A DNA stretch of 10,822 nt, taken from contig JAKCEJ010000069.1 of assembly GCA_021838065.1 (NCBI GenBank), positions 1-10,822 on the forward strand, read 5' to 3'. Of the stretch, positions 1 to 7,439 are shown piece after piece. Position 1 is the first letter of the stretch; the number at the start of each line of letters is the position of its first letter. This DNA comes from Pseudomonadota bacterium (GTDB lineage: Bacteria; Pseudomonadota; Gammaproteobacteria; Steroidobacterales; Steroidobacteraceae). The notes beneath the pieces were generated by a model that saw nothing but the letters and a program-made list of their open reading frames with translations, was not told the origin of the DNA and ran no database searches. Made by a program: the position numbers and the translations under genes.

Positions 1-11
1 ATCTCGGCACG

Positions 12-17
12 AAGGAG
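12..17 (+). promoter_or_regulatory. Ribosome binding site of fadE
   Basis: AAGGAG is a near-consensus Shine-Dalgarno sequence and stands 5 bases before the ATG at 23. It supports that ATG as the fadE start. It is the clearest ribosome binding site among the + strand genes of the window. Any promoter for fadE would lie left of the window. Confidence 0.8.
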
Positions 18-22
18 CTTCC

Positions 23-2566
23 ATGCTGGGTGCACTCCTTGCGCTAGTCGCCGCCGCGGCCATCGGCTATGCCGTGACCCAGGCAGGGGGCGTCATCACC
101 CTGATCCTCATCGCCGCGGTGCTGTACCTGGCCTACCGCCGGCTCTCGCTGCTGGCGTTCACGCTGACGTTCACCGCGCTGCTCGTGGCCTACAGCTACT
201 TCGGCGCGAGCAACGCCGCGGCGGCGACCTGGAAGGGCTTTCTGTGGCTGGCGCTGGCGGCGCTGTGGCTGCTCAACGTGCGCTGGCTGCGCAAAGCGCT
301 GATCACCCGCCCGTTCATGCGGGCCTATCGGCGACTCCTGCCGTCGATGTCGCAGACCGAGCGCGAGGCGCTCGAAGCCGGCACGGTGTGGTGGGACGGG
401 GAGCTGTTCACAGGCGCGCCCAGGTGGGAGAAGCTCCTCAGCGCCCAGCCGCCGCAGCTCACCGCCGAGGAGCAGGCGTTCCTCGAGGGTCCGTGCGAGG
501 AACTGTGCCGCATGCTCGATGACTGGAACATCACCCACGAGCGCGGCGATCTGCCGCCGCGGGTATGGGAGTTCATCAAGTCGCGCGGCTTCTTCGCCAT
601 GATCATCCCCAAGCGCTACGGGGGGCTGGAGTTCTCCGCCTACGCGCACTCGTGCGTGCTGACCAAGGTCGCCAGCCGCAGCGCCACGGCCTCCTCCACC
701 ATCGCGGTGCCAAACTCGCTGGGGCCGGCCGAGCTGCTCAACCACTACGGTACCGAGGAGCAGAAGAATCATTACCTGCCGCGCCTGGCGCGCGGCGAGG
801 AAGTGCCGTGCTTCGCGCTCACCGGTCCGCGCGCCGGCTCGGATGCGGCCTCGATTCCGGACACCGGCGTGGTATGCCGCGGCTCGTGGCAGGGGCGCGA
901 GGTGCTCGGCATGCGGCTCAACTTCTCCAAGCGTTACATCACCCTTGCGCCGATCGCGACCGTCATCGGGCTGGCGTTCCGGCTGTTCGATCCGGACAAG
1001 CTCCTCGGCGGCGCCGCCGACCTCGGCATCACCTGTGCGCTGATCCCGCGCGAGACGCCCGGGATCACCATCGGCCGGCGGCACTTCCCCGTCAACGTTC
1101 CGTTCCAGAACGGCCCCATCCAGGGCCACGACGCGTTCGTACCGCTCGATTGCATCATCGGCGGGGCGAAGATGGCCGGCTCCGGCTGGCGCATGCTCGT
1201 CGAGCAGCTGTCCGTGGGCCGGTGCATTTCCCTGCCGTCGAACGCCACGGGCGGAGCGAAGGCGGGCGTGTGGGCGAGCGGTGCGTACGCGCGCATCCGC
1301 CGGCAGTTCAACATGCCGGTCGGCCGGTTCGAGGGCGTCGAGGCGGTACTGGCGCGCATGACCGGCCTCACCTACACCATGGACGCCGCCCGCTCGGTCA
1401 CCGCCGGCGCCATCGACGGCGGCGAGAGGCCCTCCGTGCCCTCGGCGATGCTCAAATACCACGTCACCGAGATGGGACGGCAGGTCGCGAACGACGCCAT
1501 GGATGTGCACGGCGGCAAAGGAATCTGCCTCGGCCCGAAGAATTACCTGGCGCGCAGCTATCAGGCCGTGCCCGTCACGATCACGGTGGAAGGCGCCAAT
1601 CTGCTCACGCGCAACCTGATCATTTTCGGGCAGGGCGCGGTGCGCTGCCATCCGTTCGTGCTGCGCGAGATGAACGCCGCGCGCAATCCCGACCACGCGC
1701 GCGGCGTCGACGAGTTCGACCGCGCGCTGTTCGGGCACATCGGCTTCACCATCTCCAACGCCGTGCGCTCCCTCATCATGGCGTTGACGCATGCCCGCTT
1801 CACGCGCTCCCCGGTGAGCGGTCCCACCGCCCGCTACTATCAGCACATCGTGCGCTTCAGCGCCTCGTTCGCCTTCACGGTCGACGTGGCGATGCTGACG
1901 CTCGGCGGCTACCTGAAGAAGAAGGAAAACCTCTCGGCGCGCCTCGGCGACGTGCTCTCGGCGATGTACCTCGCCTCCATGGTGCTGAAGCATCACGAGA
2001 ATCAGGGGCGCCCGGCGGAGGATCTGCCGGTCGTCGAGTGGGCCTGCCGCAATCTCCTCTATCATGCCCAGGAGCAGCTGCACGGGTTCCTGCGCAATTT
2101 CCCCCACCGCCCGCTCGCGGGCCTGATGCGCGCGATCGTCTTCCCGCGCGGACGGCACTATTCCGCCCCGTCCGATCGGCTCGGCCGACAGGTCGCCGAG
2201 CGTCTCACCCAGCCCTCCGAGACGCGCATGCGCCTCGGCGAGTACGTCTACACCACCGTCGAGCCGGGCAATCCGCTCGGCCTGCTCGAGGAGGCGCTGC
2301 GCCTCGCCGTGCAGATGGAGCCGGTGGAGAAGCGCATCCGCGTCGAGGGCGTCAAGACCGGTCGGGTCACCGCGCTCGATCTGCCCGGACAGATCGAGCA
2401 GGCGCTCGCGGCCGGGATCATCACCGCCGCCGAAGCGGACGCGCTGCGCGCGTTCGACCGCAAAGTGATGAACCTCGTGCATGTCGATGACTTCGCGCCG
2501 CACGAGCTCGGCACGCAGGCCAGTCCCGATCTTAGGCAAACGGCGGAATCGACCGCGCTGGCATGA
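23..2566 (+). CDS. fadE: Acyl-CoA dehydrogenase, FadE type, membrane-anchored
   Basis: The product should catalyse the first step of fatty-acid beta-oxidation: FAD-dependent oxidation of acyl-CoA to trans-2-enoyl-CoA, at the inner membrane. It has 847 residues, against 814 in E. coli FadE from memory, and many blocks are nearly identical, for example VPNSLGP (229-235), HYLPRLARG (250-258), FALTGPRAGSDA (264-275), KRYITLAPIATV (303-314) and FGQGAVRCHP (535-544). Residues 1-87 hold two or three hydrophobic segments that act as the membrane anchor, as in FadE. The acyl-CoA dehydrogenase core spans roughly 150-550. Glu523 in TVEGAN aligns with the EGT motif that carries the catalytic base of the superfamily (family knowledge). 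The C-terminal part after 550 is the FadE-specific extension and includes the conserved VDDFAPHEL segment. The gene overlaps the next one by four bases, which implies translational coupling. The identification is firm; the preferred chain length cannot be read from sequence. Confidence 0.97.
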   Translation: MLGALLALVAAAAIGYAVTQAGGVITLILIAAVLYLAYRRLSLLAFTLTFTALLVAYSYFGASNAAAATWKGFLWLALAALWLLNVRWLRKALITRPFMRAYRRLLPSMSQTEREALEAGTVWWDGELFTGAPRWEKLLSAQPPQLTAEEQAFLEGPCEELCRMLDDWNITHERGDLPPRVWEFIKSRGFFAMIIPKRYGGLEFSAYAHSCVLTKVASRSATASSTIAVPNSLGPAELLNHYGTEEQKNHYLPRLARGEEVPCFALTGPRAGSDAASIPDTGVVCRGSWQGREVLGMRLNFSKRYITLAPIATVIGLAFRLFDPDKLLGGAADLGITCALIPRETPGITIGRRHFPVNVPFQNGPIQGHDAFVPLDCIIGGAKMAGSGWRMLVEQLSVGRCISLPSNATGGAKAGVWASGAYARIRRQFNMPVGRFEGVEAVLARMTGLTYTMDAARSVTAGAIDGGERPSVPSAMLKYHVTEMGRQVANDAMDVHGGKGICLGPKNYLARSYQAVPVTITVEGANLLTRNLIIFGQGAVRCHPFVLREMNAARNPDHARGVDEFDRALFGHIGFTISNAVRSLIMALTHARFTRSPVSGPTARYYQHIVRFSASFAFTVDVAMLTLGGYLKKKENLSARLGDVLSAMYLASMVLKHHENQGRPAEDLPVVEWACRNLLYHAQEQLHGFLRNFPHRPLAGLMRAIVFPRGRHYSAPSDRLGRQVAERLTQPSETRMRLGEYVYTTVEPGNPLGLLEEALRLAVQMEPVEKRIRVEGVKTGRVTALDLPGQIEQALAAGIITAAEADALRAFDRKVMNLVHVDDFAPHELGTQASPDLRQTAESTALA

Positions 2567-3552
2567 ACACCCTCGTCGAGCGACCGGGCGCGGGCGCCGC
2601 GGCTCTCGTTGGGGCTGCGCCGCTCGCCGCGCAGCCGGCGCCGGGACGCGCATGCAGCAACTGCGGCACCGCGCTCATCGGTCCCTACTGCAGCGAATGC
2701 GGCCAGCGCCACCACGACCACCCGGTCCACTCCCTGTGGCACTTCATGCAGGAAGCGACCGAGGACATGACGCATGCCGACTCGCATGCCTGGCAGACCC
2801 TGTCCGCGCTGATGCTGCGGCCCGGATTTCTGACGCGGGAGTTCCTCGCCGGGCGGCGGGCGCGCTATCTGTCGCCGGTACGGCTGTACCTGGTGGTGAG
2901 CGTTCTCTTTTTCGTCATCGTCGGGCTGGACTCGCGGTTCTTCAGCCCCGCGGCTCCGGCCGCGAACTCCGCGGCGGTGTCGCGCCCCACGGTCACGGCC
3001 GCGGCGGGACATCCGGCGGCCGCCCTCAAAGGCGGCGCAGACCACAACACGTGCGCGATTCTCGATGCGCAGCTCAGGGGCGCTGGCGGATGGCCGGCCA
3101 GTTTCGCACCGCGCGTGATGCACAGCTGCCTGGCGATGACCGCCAACCGGGGCATCGAGCGATTCCAGCTCGCATGGGAGCACAGTGCCGAGCGCGCCAT
3201 GTTTCTGTTTCTGCCGCTGCTCGCGCTGATGATGAAGCCGCTGTATCTGCACCCGCGCCGCTACTACGTCGAGCACCTGCTGTTCTTTGTGCACAACCAC
3301 GCGTTCCTGTTCGTCGTGCTCGGCCTGCGCATCGTGCTCGGCATGATCACCGCCTCGAGCGCGGTGCTCGGCCCGGTCGATCTCGCCTTGTCGCTGTACG
3401 TACTGATGTATCTGTACCTGTCGCTGCGGCGCATGTACGGTCAGAGCGCGCGGCGCACGTTCTTCAAGATGACCCTGCTCGGCTTCGGCTACCTTTGCAT
3501 CGGCGGGATCGTGGCCTCCGCCACGTTCCTATACACCTACTTGACCATGTGA
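2563..3552 (+). CDS. DUF3667-type zinc-ribbon membrane protein
   Basis: The function is unknown. The 329-residue protein has an N-terminal four-cysteine zinc ribbon, with Cys31 and Cys34 in CSNCG and Cys43 and Cys46 in CSECGQ. A short conserved stretch follows, with LMLRPGFLTREFLAGRRARYLSP-like content (about 83-105). After it come about five hydrophobic segments near 107-121, 212-226, 237-262, 268-287 and 303-325. A ribbon followed by the PGF..REFL.G.R.RY..P pattern and then membrane segments is the architecture I know as DUF3667. Between the first and second membrane segments lies a loop of about 90 residues rich in Ala and Pro, with two cysteines (164 and 189). The ATG overlaps the fadE stop as ATGA and no Shine-Dalgarno sequence is visible, so translation probably depends on fadE. 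This pairing is the only hint at a role, possibly membrane or lipid related, and it is weak. Confidence 0.85.
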   Translation: MNTLVERPGAGAAALVGAAPLAAQPAPGRACSNCGTALIGPYCSECGQRHHDHPVHSLWHFMQEATEDMTHADSHAWQTLSALMLRPGFLTREFLAGRRARYLSPVRLYLVVSVLFFVIVGLDSRFFSPAAPAANSAAVSRPTVTAAAGHPAAALKGGADHNTCAILDAQLRGAGGWPASFAPRVMHSCLAMTANRGIERFQLAWEHSAERAMFLFLPLLALMMKPLYLHPRRYYVEHLLFFVHNHAFLFVVLGLRIVLGMITASSAVLGPVDLALSLYVLMYLYLSLRRMYGQSARRTFFKMTLLGFGYLCIGGIVASATFLYTYLTM

Positions 3553-3577
3553 GCGCTGACGCACTGCGCACCCTGTC

Positions 3578-4738
3578 ATGATCCGCGCCATCCTGCACGT
3601 CGACATGGATGCGTTCTTCGCCTCGGTGGAGCAGCACGACCGGCCCGAGCTCGCCGGCAAACCGGTAGTGGTGGGCCATGCCGGCGCCCGCGGCGTCGTA
3701 GCGGCCGCGAGCTACGAGGTCCGCAGGTTCGGGGTGCGCTCGGCCATGCCCATGAGCACCGCGCTCAGGCTGTGCCCGGCCGCGATCTGCGTGCCGCCGC
3801 GCATGGCGCGCTATCGGGAAGTGTCCGCTCAGGTGTTCGCCGTGTTCCGCGAGATCACGCCCCTGGTGCAGGGCCTGTCCGTCGATGAGGCATTCCTCGA
3901 CGTCACCGGCAGCGTCCAGCTGCTCGGCGACCCGCCCGCCATCGCCCGGCGGATCAAGGATGAGATCCGCGCGCGCACCGGGCTCACCGCGTCGGTGGGC
4001 GTGGCGACCAACAAGCTCGTTGCCAAGATCGCCTCGGATCTCGACAAGCCCGACGGGCTCACGGTCGTGCCCGCTGAGCGCATCCGGGAGGTGCTCGATC
4101 CGCTGTCCGTCCGCCGCCTGCCGGGACTCGGCCGCAAGCTCGGCGAGAGGGTCGAGGCGGCGGGCCTGCGCACGCTGCGGGACCTGCGCACCGCGCCCGA
4201 TGCGGTGCTCTGGCCGCTGTTCGGCCGCGATGCGCCGCACATGCGCGATCGCGCCGCGGGCCTCGACGAGCGGCCCGTGTTGACGGAGGTGGAGGATAAG
4301 TCCCTCAGCGCCGAGGACACGTTCGCCCGCGATCTCGAGGATCCGCGCGACCTCGACGCGAGGCTGTGCCGGCTGGCCGAGAAAGCGTGCGAGCGGCTGC
4401 GCCGCAAGGGGTTGATGACCGGCCGGGTCGGGGTCAAGATTCGCTGCCACGACTTCGCCACGTTCACGCGGCAGCGCTCGATCGCCCCGCCGACGCAGGA
4501 CGGCCGGGCCGTCCGCGACATCGCGCGGGAATTGCTGCGCCGCTGGCTGGACGAGCACCGGGGTGCGAAACTGCGCCTGCTGGGCGTGGCGCTCGCCGAG
4601 CTCGCCCCGGCGGCGCAGCTCGGGCTGTTCGAGGCCACCGCCGCCGGCGGGGGCAGCGAGCGGCTCGATTCGGCGCTCGATCAGGTCCGCGAGCGTTTCG
4701 GCAGCCGTGCGCTGCGGCGTGGCAACATGCTGGATTAG
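3578..4738 (+). CDS. dinB: DNA polymerase IV (Y-family translesion polymerase)
   Basis: This is an error-prone Y-family polymerase that copies past damaged bases. It has 386 residues, somewhat longer than the 351 of E. coli DinB. The N-terminus HVDMDAFFASVE carries the metal ligand Asp9 and Phe14 at the steric-gate position. The second catalytic acid pair is Asp103-Glu104 in LSVDEAFLD. The SVGVATNKLVAKIASD block (139-154) of the palm and the helix-hairpin-helix LPGLGRKLGE (181-190) of the thumb are present, followed by the little-finger domain (about 243-345). QLGLF at 347-351 fits the sliding-clamp binding motif. It is internal and followed by a tail of about 35 residues, as in many non-enteric DinB proteins. 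The gene lies 25 bases after the DUF3667 gene and has no clear Shine-Dalgarno sequence. No LexA-type CTG-N10-CAG box was seen in the short upstream gap, so SOS control is not evident here. Confidence 0.97.
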   Translation: MIRAILHVDMDAFFASVEQHDRPELAGKPVVVGHAGARGVVAAASYEVRRFGVRSAMPMSTALRLCPAAICVPPRMARYREVSAQVFAVFREITPLVQGLSVDEAFLDVTGSVQLLGDPPAIARRIKDEIRARTGLTASVGVATNKLVAKIASDLDKPDGLTVVPAERIREVLDPLSVRRLPGLGRKLGERVEAAGLRTLRDLRTAPDAVLWPLFGRDAPHMRDRAAGLDERPVLTEVEDKSLSAEDTFARDLEDPRDLDARLCRLAEKACERLRRKGLMTGRVGVKIRCHDFATFTRQRSIAPPTQDGRAVRDIARELLRRWLDEHRGAKLRLLGVALAELAPAAQLGLFEATAAGGGSERLDSALDQVRERFGSRALRRGNMLD

Positions 4739-4748
4739 TCGCAAACCG

Positions 4749-6425
4749 ATGTACCTGTCGTTCTTCGGCCTCAACGAGAAGCCCTTCTCGATCACCCCGG
4801 ACCCGCGCTACCTCTTCCTGAGCGAGCGGCACGCCGAGGCGATGGCGCACCTGCTCTACGGCATCAAGGAAGCCGGCGGCTTCATCCAGCTCACCGGGGA
4901 GGTGGGCACGGGCAAGACCACCATCGTGCGCTCGCTGCTCGCGCAGACCCCGGAAAACGCCGAGATCGCGCTGATCCTGAATCCACGCATGACGGCGCCG
5001 GAGTTCCTGCTCACCCTGTGCGAGGAGCTCGGCATCGGCGTGCCGGACAAGGCCGCCGGCAGCCTGAAGGACCTCGTCGACGTCCTCAACGACTATCTGC
5101 TGCGCGCGCACGCGGCGGGCCGGCGCGTGGTGCTGGTGGTCGATGAGGCGCAGAACCTCGCTCCCGAAGTGCTCGAGCAGGTGCGCCTGCTCACCAACCT
5201 CGAAACCAACACGCAGAAGCTGCTGCAGATCATCCTGATCGGCCAGCCGGAGCTGCGCGAGCTGCTCGACCGCAGCGAGCTGCGCCAGCTCGCCCAGCGC
5301 ATCACCGGCCGCTATCACCTCGATCCGCTCTCGGGTCCCGAGACCGTCGCCTACGTGCGCCATCGCCTGCGAGTGGCCGGCGCGACCAGCGAGATATTCG
5401 CCCGCCGCGCCCTGCAGCGGATCTACCGTCTCTCCGGCGGCGTGCCGCGCGTGATCAACATCCTATGCGACCGGGCGCTGCTCGGCGGCTACTCGATGGA
5501 CCGGCACCGCATCACCACCGGACTGGTGCGCCAGGCGGGCACCGAGGTGTTCGGCCGGCACGCCGGCCGGCCGTGGATCGTGTGGTCGGGTGCCGGCGTG
5601 GCGGTGCTGCTGGCGGCGGGAACCGTCGCGCTCTGGCGGTTCGCGCCCGCGCTGTGGATGGCCTCGAGCGCCCAGGCGCAGCCGCTGCAGCACACCGCGC
5701 AGCACCCCGCGCAGAAGCCCGCGAACGCCAAGGGGCACGATGCGCCCGCGCACGCCGCGGCGGCAGCGGCCCCGGGCGGCGCTGCCGCAAGGCAGTCCCT
5801 GCCGCAGCTGTTGAGCCGGTACGCGGGCGAGACCACGGCGCAGGCCGCCTACGCGAAGCTGTTCAGCCTGTGGGGCCTGCGCTATAGCGACGGGGCCACG
5901 GGTCCGTGCCGCCAGGCCTCCGGGCACGGCCTTTTCTGCCTGAAGGAGCAGGGATCACTCGGCCAACTGCGGCTCTACAACCGGCCGGCCATCCTGGTGC
6001 TGACCGACTCGGCCGGGCACACCTACCACGTGGTCGTGCGGCAGCTCGGCCGCGCTCATGCAACACTCGAGCTCGGGCCGACGCCGTGCCGAGTCGGGCT
6101 CGCTGCGCTGACGCGCGATTGGCTGGGCGCCTACGTGATGCTGTGGCACCCGCCTGACGGTCGGCTGCGCACGCTCTCGGCCGGCATGAGCGGCACCGGC
6201 GTGCGCTGGCTGCGCACGAGGCTGCAGCAGTTGGAAGGCGTGCACTCGAGCGGTTCGGCGGGCAGCGTGTACGATGCGGGTCTGGTCCGGCTGGTGCGCC
6301 GCTTCCAGCGCACGCACGGTCTGGCGGTAGACGGCATCGCCGGTATCGAAACCCAGGTGGCCGTCTCGGGCGCACTGGCGCAACCTCGCACACCGCTGCT
6401 CGATGCGGAGCGCAACGGCGGCTGA
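4749..6425 (+). CDS. gspA: GspA/ExeA-type ATPase of type II secretion
   Basis: GspA works with GspB in the inner membrane, using ATP hydrolysis and peptidoglycan binding to help place the type II secretin in the cell wall (known for Aeromonas ExeA/ExeB). The 558-residue product has an AAA ATPase at about 1-265, with Walker A GEVGTGKT (50-57) and Walker B VVLVVDE (127-133, Asp132-Glu133). One membrane segment lies at about 277-299. A linker rich in Ala, Pro and His follows, then a C39-peptidase-like region (about 350-467) and a peptidoglycan-binding domain (about 478-545, with VRRFQRTHGLAVDGIAG). The start is set by MYLSFFGLNEKPFSITPDP, the typical N-terminus of the family. The open frame extends further upstream into dinB, but that part looks like dinB read out of frame. 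The gene begins 10 bases after dinB and ends 1 base before gspB. No other type II secretion genes are in the window. Confidence 0.93.
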   Translation: MYLSFFGLNEKPFSITPDPRYLFLSERHAEAMAHLLYGIKEAGGFIQLTGEVGTGKTTIVRSLLAQTPENAEIALILNPRMTAPEFLLTLCEELGIGVPDKAAGSLKDLVDVLNDYLLRAHAAGRRVVLVVDEAQNLAPEVLEQVRLLTNLETNTQKLLQIILIGQPELRELLDRSELRQLAQRITGRYHLDPLSGPETVAYVRHRLRVAGATSEIFARRALQRIYRLSGGVPRVINILCDRALLGGYSMDRHRITTGLVRQAGTEVFGRHAGRPWIVWSGAGVAVLLAAGTVALWRFAPALWMASSAQAQPLQHTAQHPAQKPANAKGHDAPAHAAAAAAPGGAAARQSLPQLLSRYAGETTAQAAYAKLFSLWGLRYSDGATGPCRQASGHGLFCLKEQGSLGQLRLYNRPAILVLTDSAGHTYHVVVRQLGRAHATLELGPTPCRVGLAALTRDWLGAYVMLWHPPDGRLRTLSAGMSGTGVRWLRTRLQQLEGVHSSGSAGSVYDAGLVRLVRRFQRTHGLAVDGIAGIETQVAVSGALAQPRTPLLDAERNGG

Positions 6426-6426
6426 T

Positions 6427-7197
6427 ATGTCATTCATTCTCGATGCGTTGAAGAAGTCGGAGAATGCCCGCCAGCGTCAGGCGGGTCCGGCGCTGTTCGA
6501 GGTCAAAGTTGCCCCGCCCCGCCGCATGGTGCCCCCCTGGGCCATCGTCATCGTCATCCTCCTCGTGATCATCAATGGCGTCGCGCTCTCCTGGATGCTC
6601 CTGCGCCGGCACGCCGGGCCGCCCGCGACGCTCACACGGACGAGCGCCCCGGCGGCCGTGCATGACGTCGTGGCGCCAAGCGTCGGTACGGCCGCAGTCT
6701 CCACGCCATCGCCCGTCCCGGCTGCAAGCGCTCCCGCATCGGCGAGACCGGCACCCGTTCCCGCACCCGGCGGCGCTGTGCAGGCCCCCGCGCTGGCAGC
6801 CGCGCCCATGGCGGCAGCCACGGGGACAGCCATCGCGACACCGCCCTCGGCGTCCGAGGCGCCGGCCATTTCAGCGCCACAGGCTTCCAGCCAGGCGTCC
6901 GCGGCACCCACTTCGGGCAATTTCACGCCCGCGCTGCAGCCGCCGTCCACGGCCGGCCAGCCGGCTGGGGGACTGCCGCTCTACGCCCAGATCGCGGCGG
7001 CCCCGGGCAGTCGCCTGCCGCAGCTGCACCTTGATCTGCACGTCTACGCCCGCAACCCCAGCAAGCGGTTCGTCATGCTCAACATGCAGAAACTGCGTCA
7101 GGGGGATTCGCTGGCCGACGGAGTCACCGTGGTCAGGATCCGGCCCGACGGGGTCGTTCTGTCCTACCAGGGACGCAGGTTCCTCCTGCCCCGCTGA
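6427..7197 (+). CDS. gspB: GspB, type II secretion partner of GspA
   Basis: GspB is the membrane partner of the GspA ATPase in assembly of the type II secretion outer-membrane pore. The 256-residue protein starts with MSFILDALKKSE, a hallmark of the family, and this fixes the start at 6427. An in-frame ATG at 6403 would add eight residues from inside gspA. A cytoplasmic N-terminus (1-37) is followed by one membrane segment (about 38-58). A linker of about 115 residues rich in Ala, Pro and Ser (66-182) comes next, then a folded C-terminal domain (about 183-256) with LPLYAQIAA, LHLDLHVYARNPSKRFVMLN and a closing DGVVLSYQGRRFLL, as in the GspB C-terminal family. The start codon is one base past the gspA stop, so the two are almost certainly co-translated. 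The linker length and composition suit a protein that spans the periplasm. Confidence 0.92.
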   Translation: MSFILDALKKSENARQRQAGPALFEVKVAPPRRMVPPWAIVIVILLVIINGVALSWMLLRRHAGPPATLTRTSAPAAVHDVVAPSVGTAAVSTPSPVPAASAPASARPAPVPAPGGAVQAPALAAAPMAAATGTAIATPPSASEAPAISAPQASSQASAAPTSGNFTPALQPPSTAGQPAGGLPLYAQIAAAPGSRLPQLHLDLHVYARNPSKRFVMLNMQKLRQGDSLADGVTVVRIRPDGVVLSYQGRRFLLPR

Positions 7198-7439
7198 GCA
7201 CGGAGTCCGGCGGCCACGGCCGCCGGTCCCGCACGCCGCGCGGCGGGAGGCAGCGCGGACATCTGTCTCGATATCCAGTTCTCAAGCCGGCGCGGGGAAG
7301 CGAGGCGCGGGCCTGAGCCGGCGACGCCGTTTTCCTCCCTGAGTCGCACCTGCACTGGCTCGTGGATGACGGAATTCACAGAATCGCCCCACCGTCCGCG
7401 ACAAATGCCAGCATCCGGTCCAAGGTTCGAGACCGGCGC
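7198..7439. other. Intergenic region between gspB and the kinase gene
   Basis: I see no convincing gene in these 242 bases. They hold a strong GC inverted repeat right behind gspB (7207-7226) and, further on, a small hairpin CGGC-GAC-GCCG (7319-7329) followed directly by TTTT (7330-7333), which could be a weak terminator. The second half (from about 7334) is less GC-rich than its surroundings and is where a promoter for the kinase gene would be expected. No pair of -35 and -10 hexamers stands out. An in-frame ATG at 7362 could extend the kinase upstream by 26 residues, but the encoded segment does not look like part of a receiver fold. Confidence 0.6.
7207..7226 (+). terminator. Candidate terminator hairpin behind gspB
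   Basis: CCGGCGGCC and GGCCGCCGG form a perfect 9-base inverted repeat separated by AC. In RNA this would fold as an 8-bp all-GC stem with a four-base loop. It begins ten bases after the gspB stop codon. There is no run of T after it, so it is not a standard intrinsic terminator. It may instead protect the 3' end or work together with Rho. Confidence 0.4.

Noticed and set aside
565..2490. An open frame of 641 codons in another + frame inside fadE
   Set aside because: The translation is mostly Arg, Ala, Gly and Pro without any fold signature; it is a shadow of fadE.
44..2653. An open frame of 869 codons on the - strand, antisense to nearly all of fadE
   Set aside because: Its product is a low-complexity mix of Arg, Ala, His and Glu with no domain, and it overlaps a certain gene. 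High G+C in third codon positions removes stop codons from this frame.
3553..3577. A possible LexA (SOS) box before dinB
   Set aside because: CTG occurs in the gap, but no CAG follows at the ten-base spacing of a gammaproteobacterial LexA site.
2481..3581. An open frame of 366 codons overlapping the DUF3667 gene
   Set aside because: The DUF3667 frame has a zinc ribbon, membrane segments and the expected start; this frame is rich in Arg and Ala only.
4563..4748. A longer N-terminus for gspA reaching back into dinB
   Set aside because: The 62 extra residues are dinB read in another frame, and the GspA family begins with the MYLSFFGLNEKPF-type sequence at 4749.
3464..4795. A 443-codon antisense frame over dinB
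   Set aside because: dinB has all catalytic motifs in the + frame and the antisense product shows no recognisable domain.
7234..7245. The 12-base palindrome CGCCGCGCGGCG after gspB
   Set aside because: Palindromes made only of G and C are expected by chance in this DNA, and it has no position relative to a promoter or gene that suggests a role.
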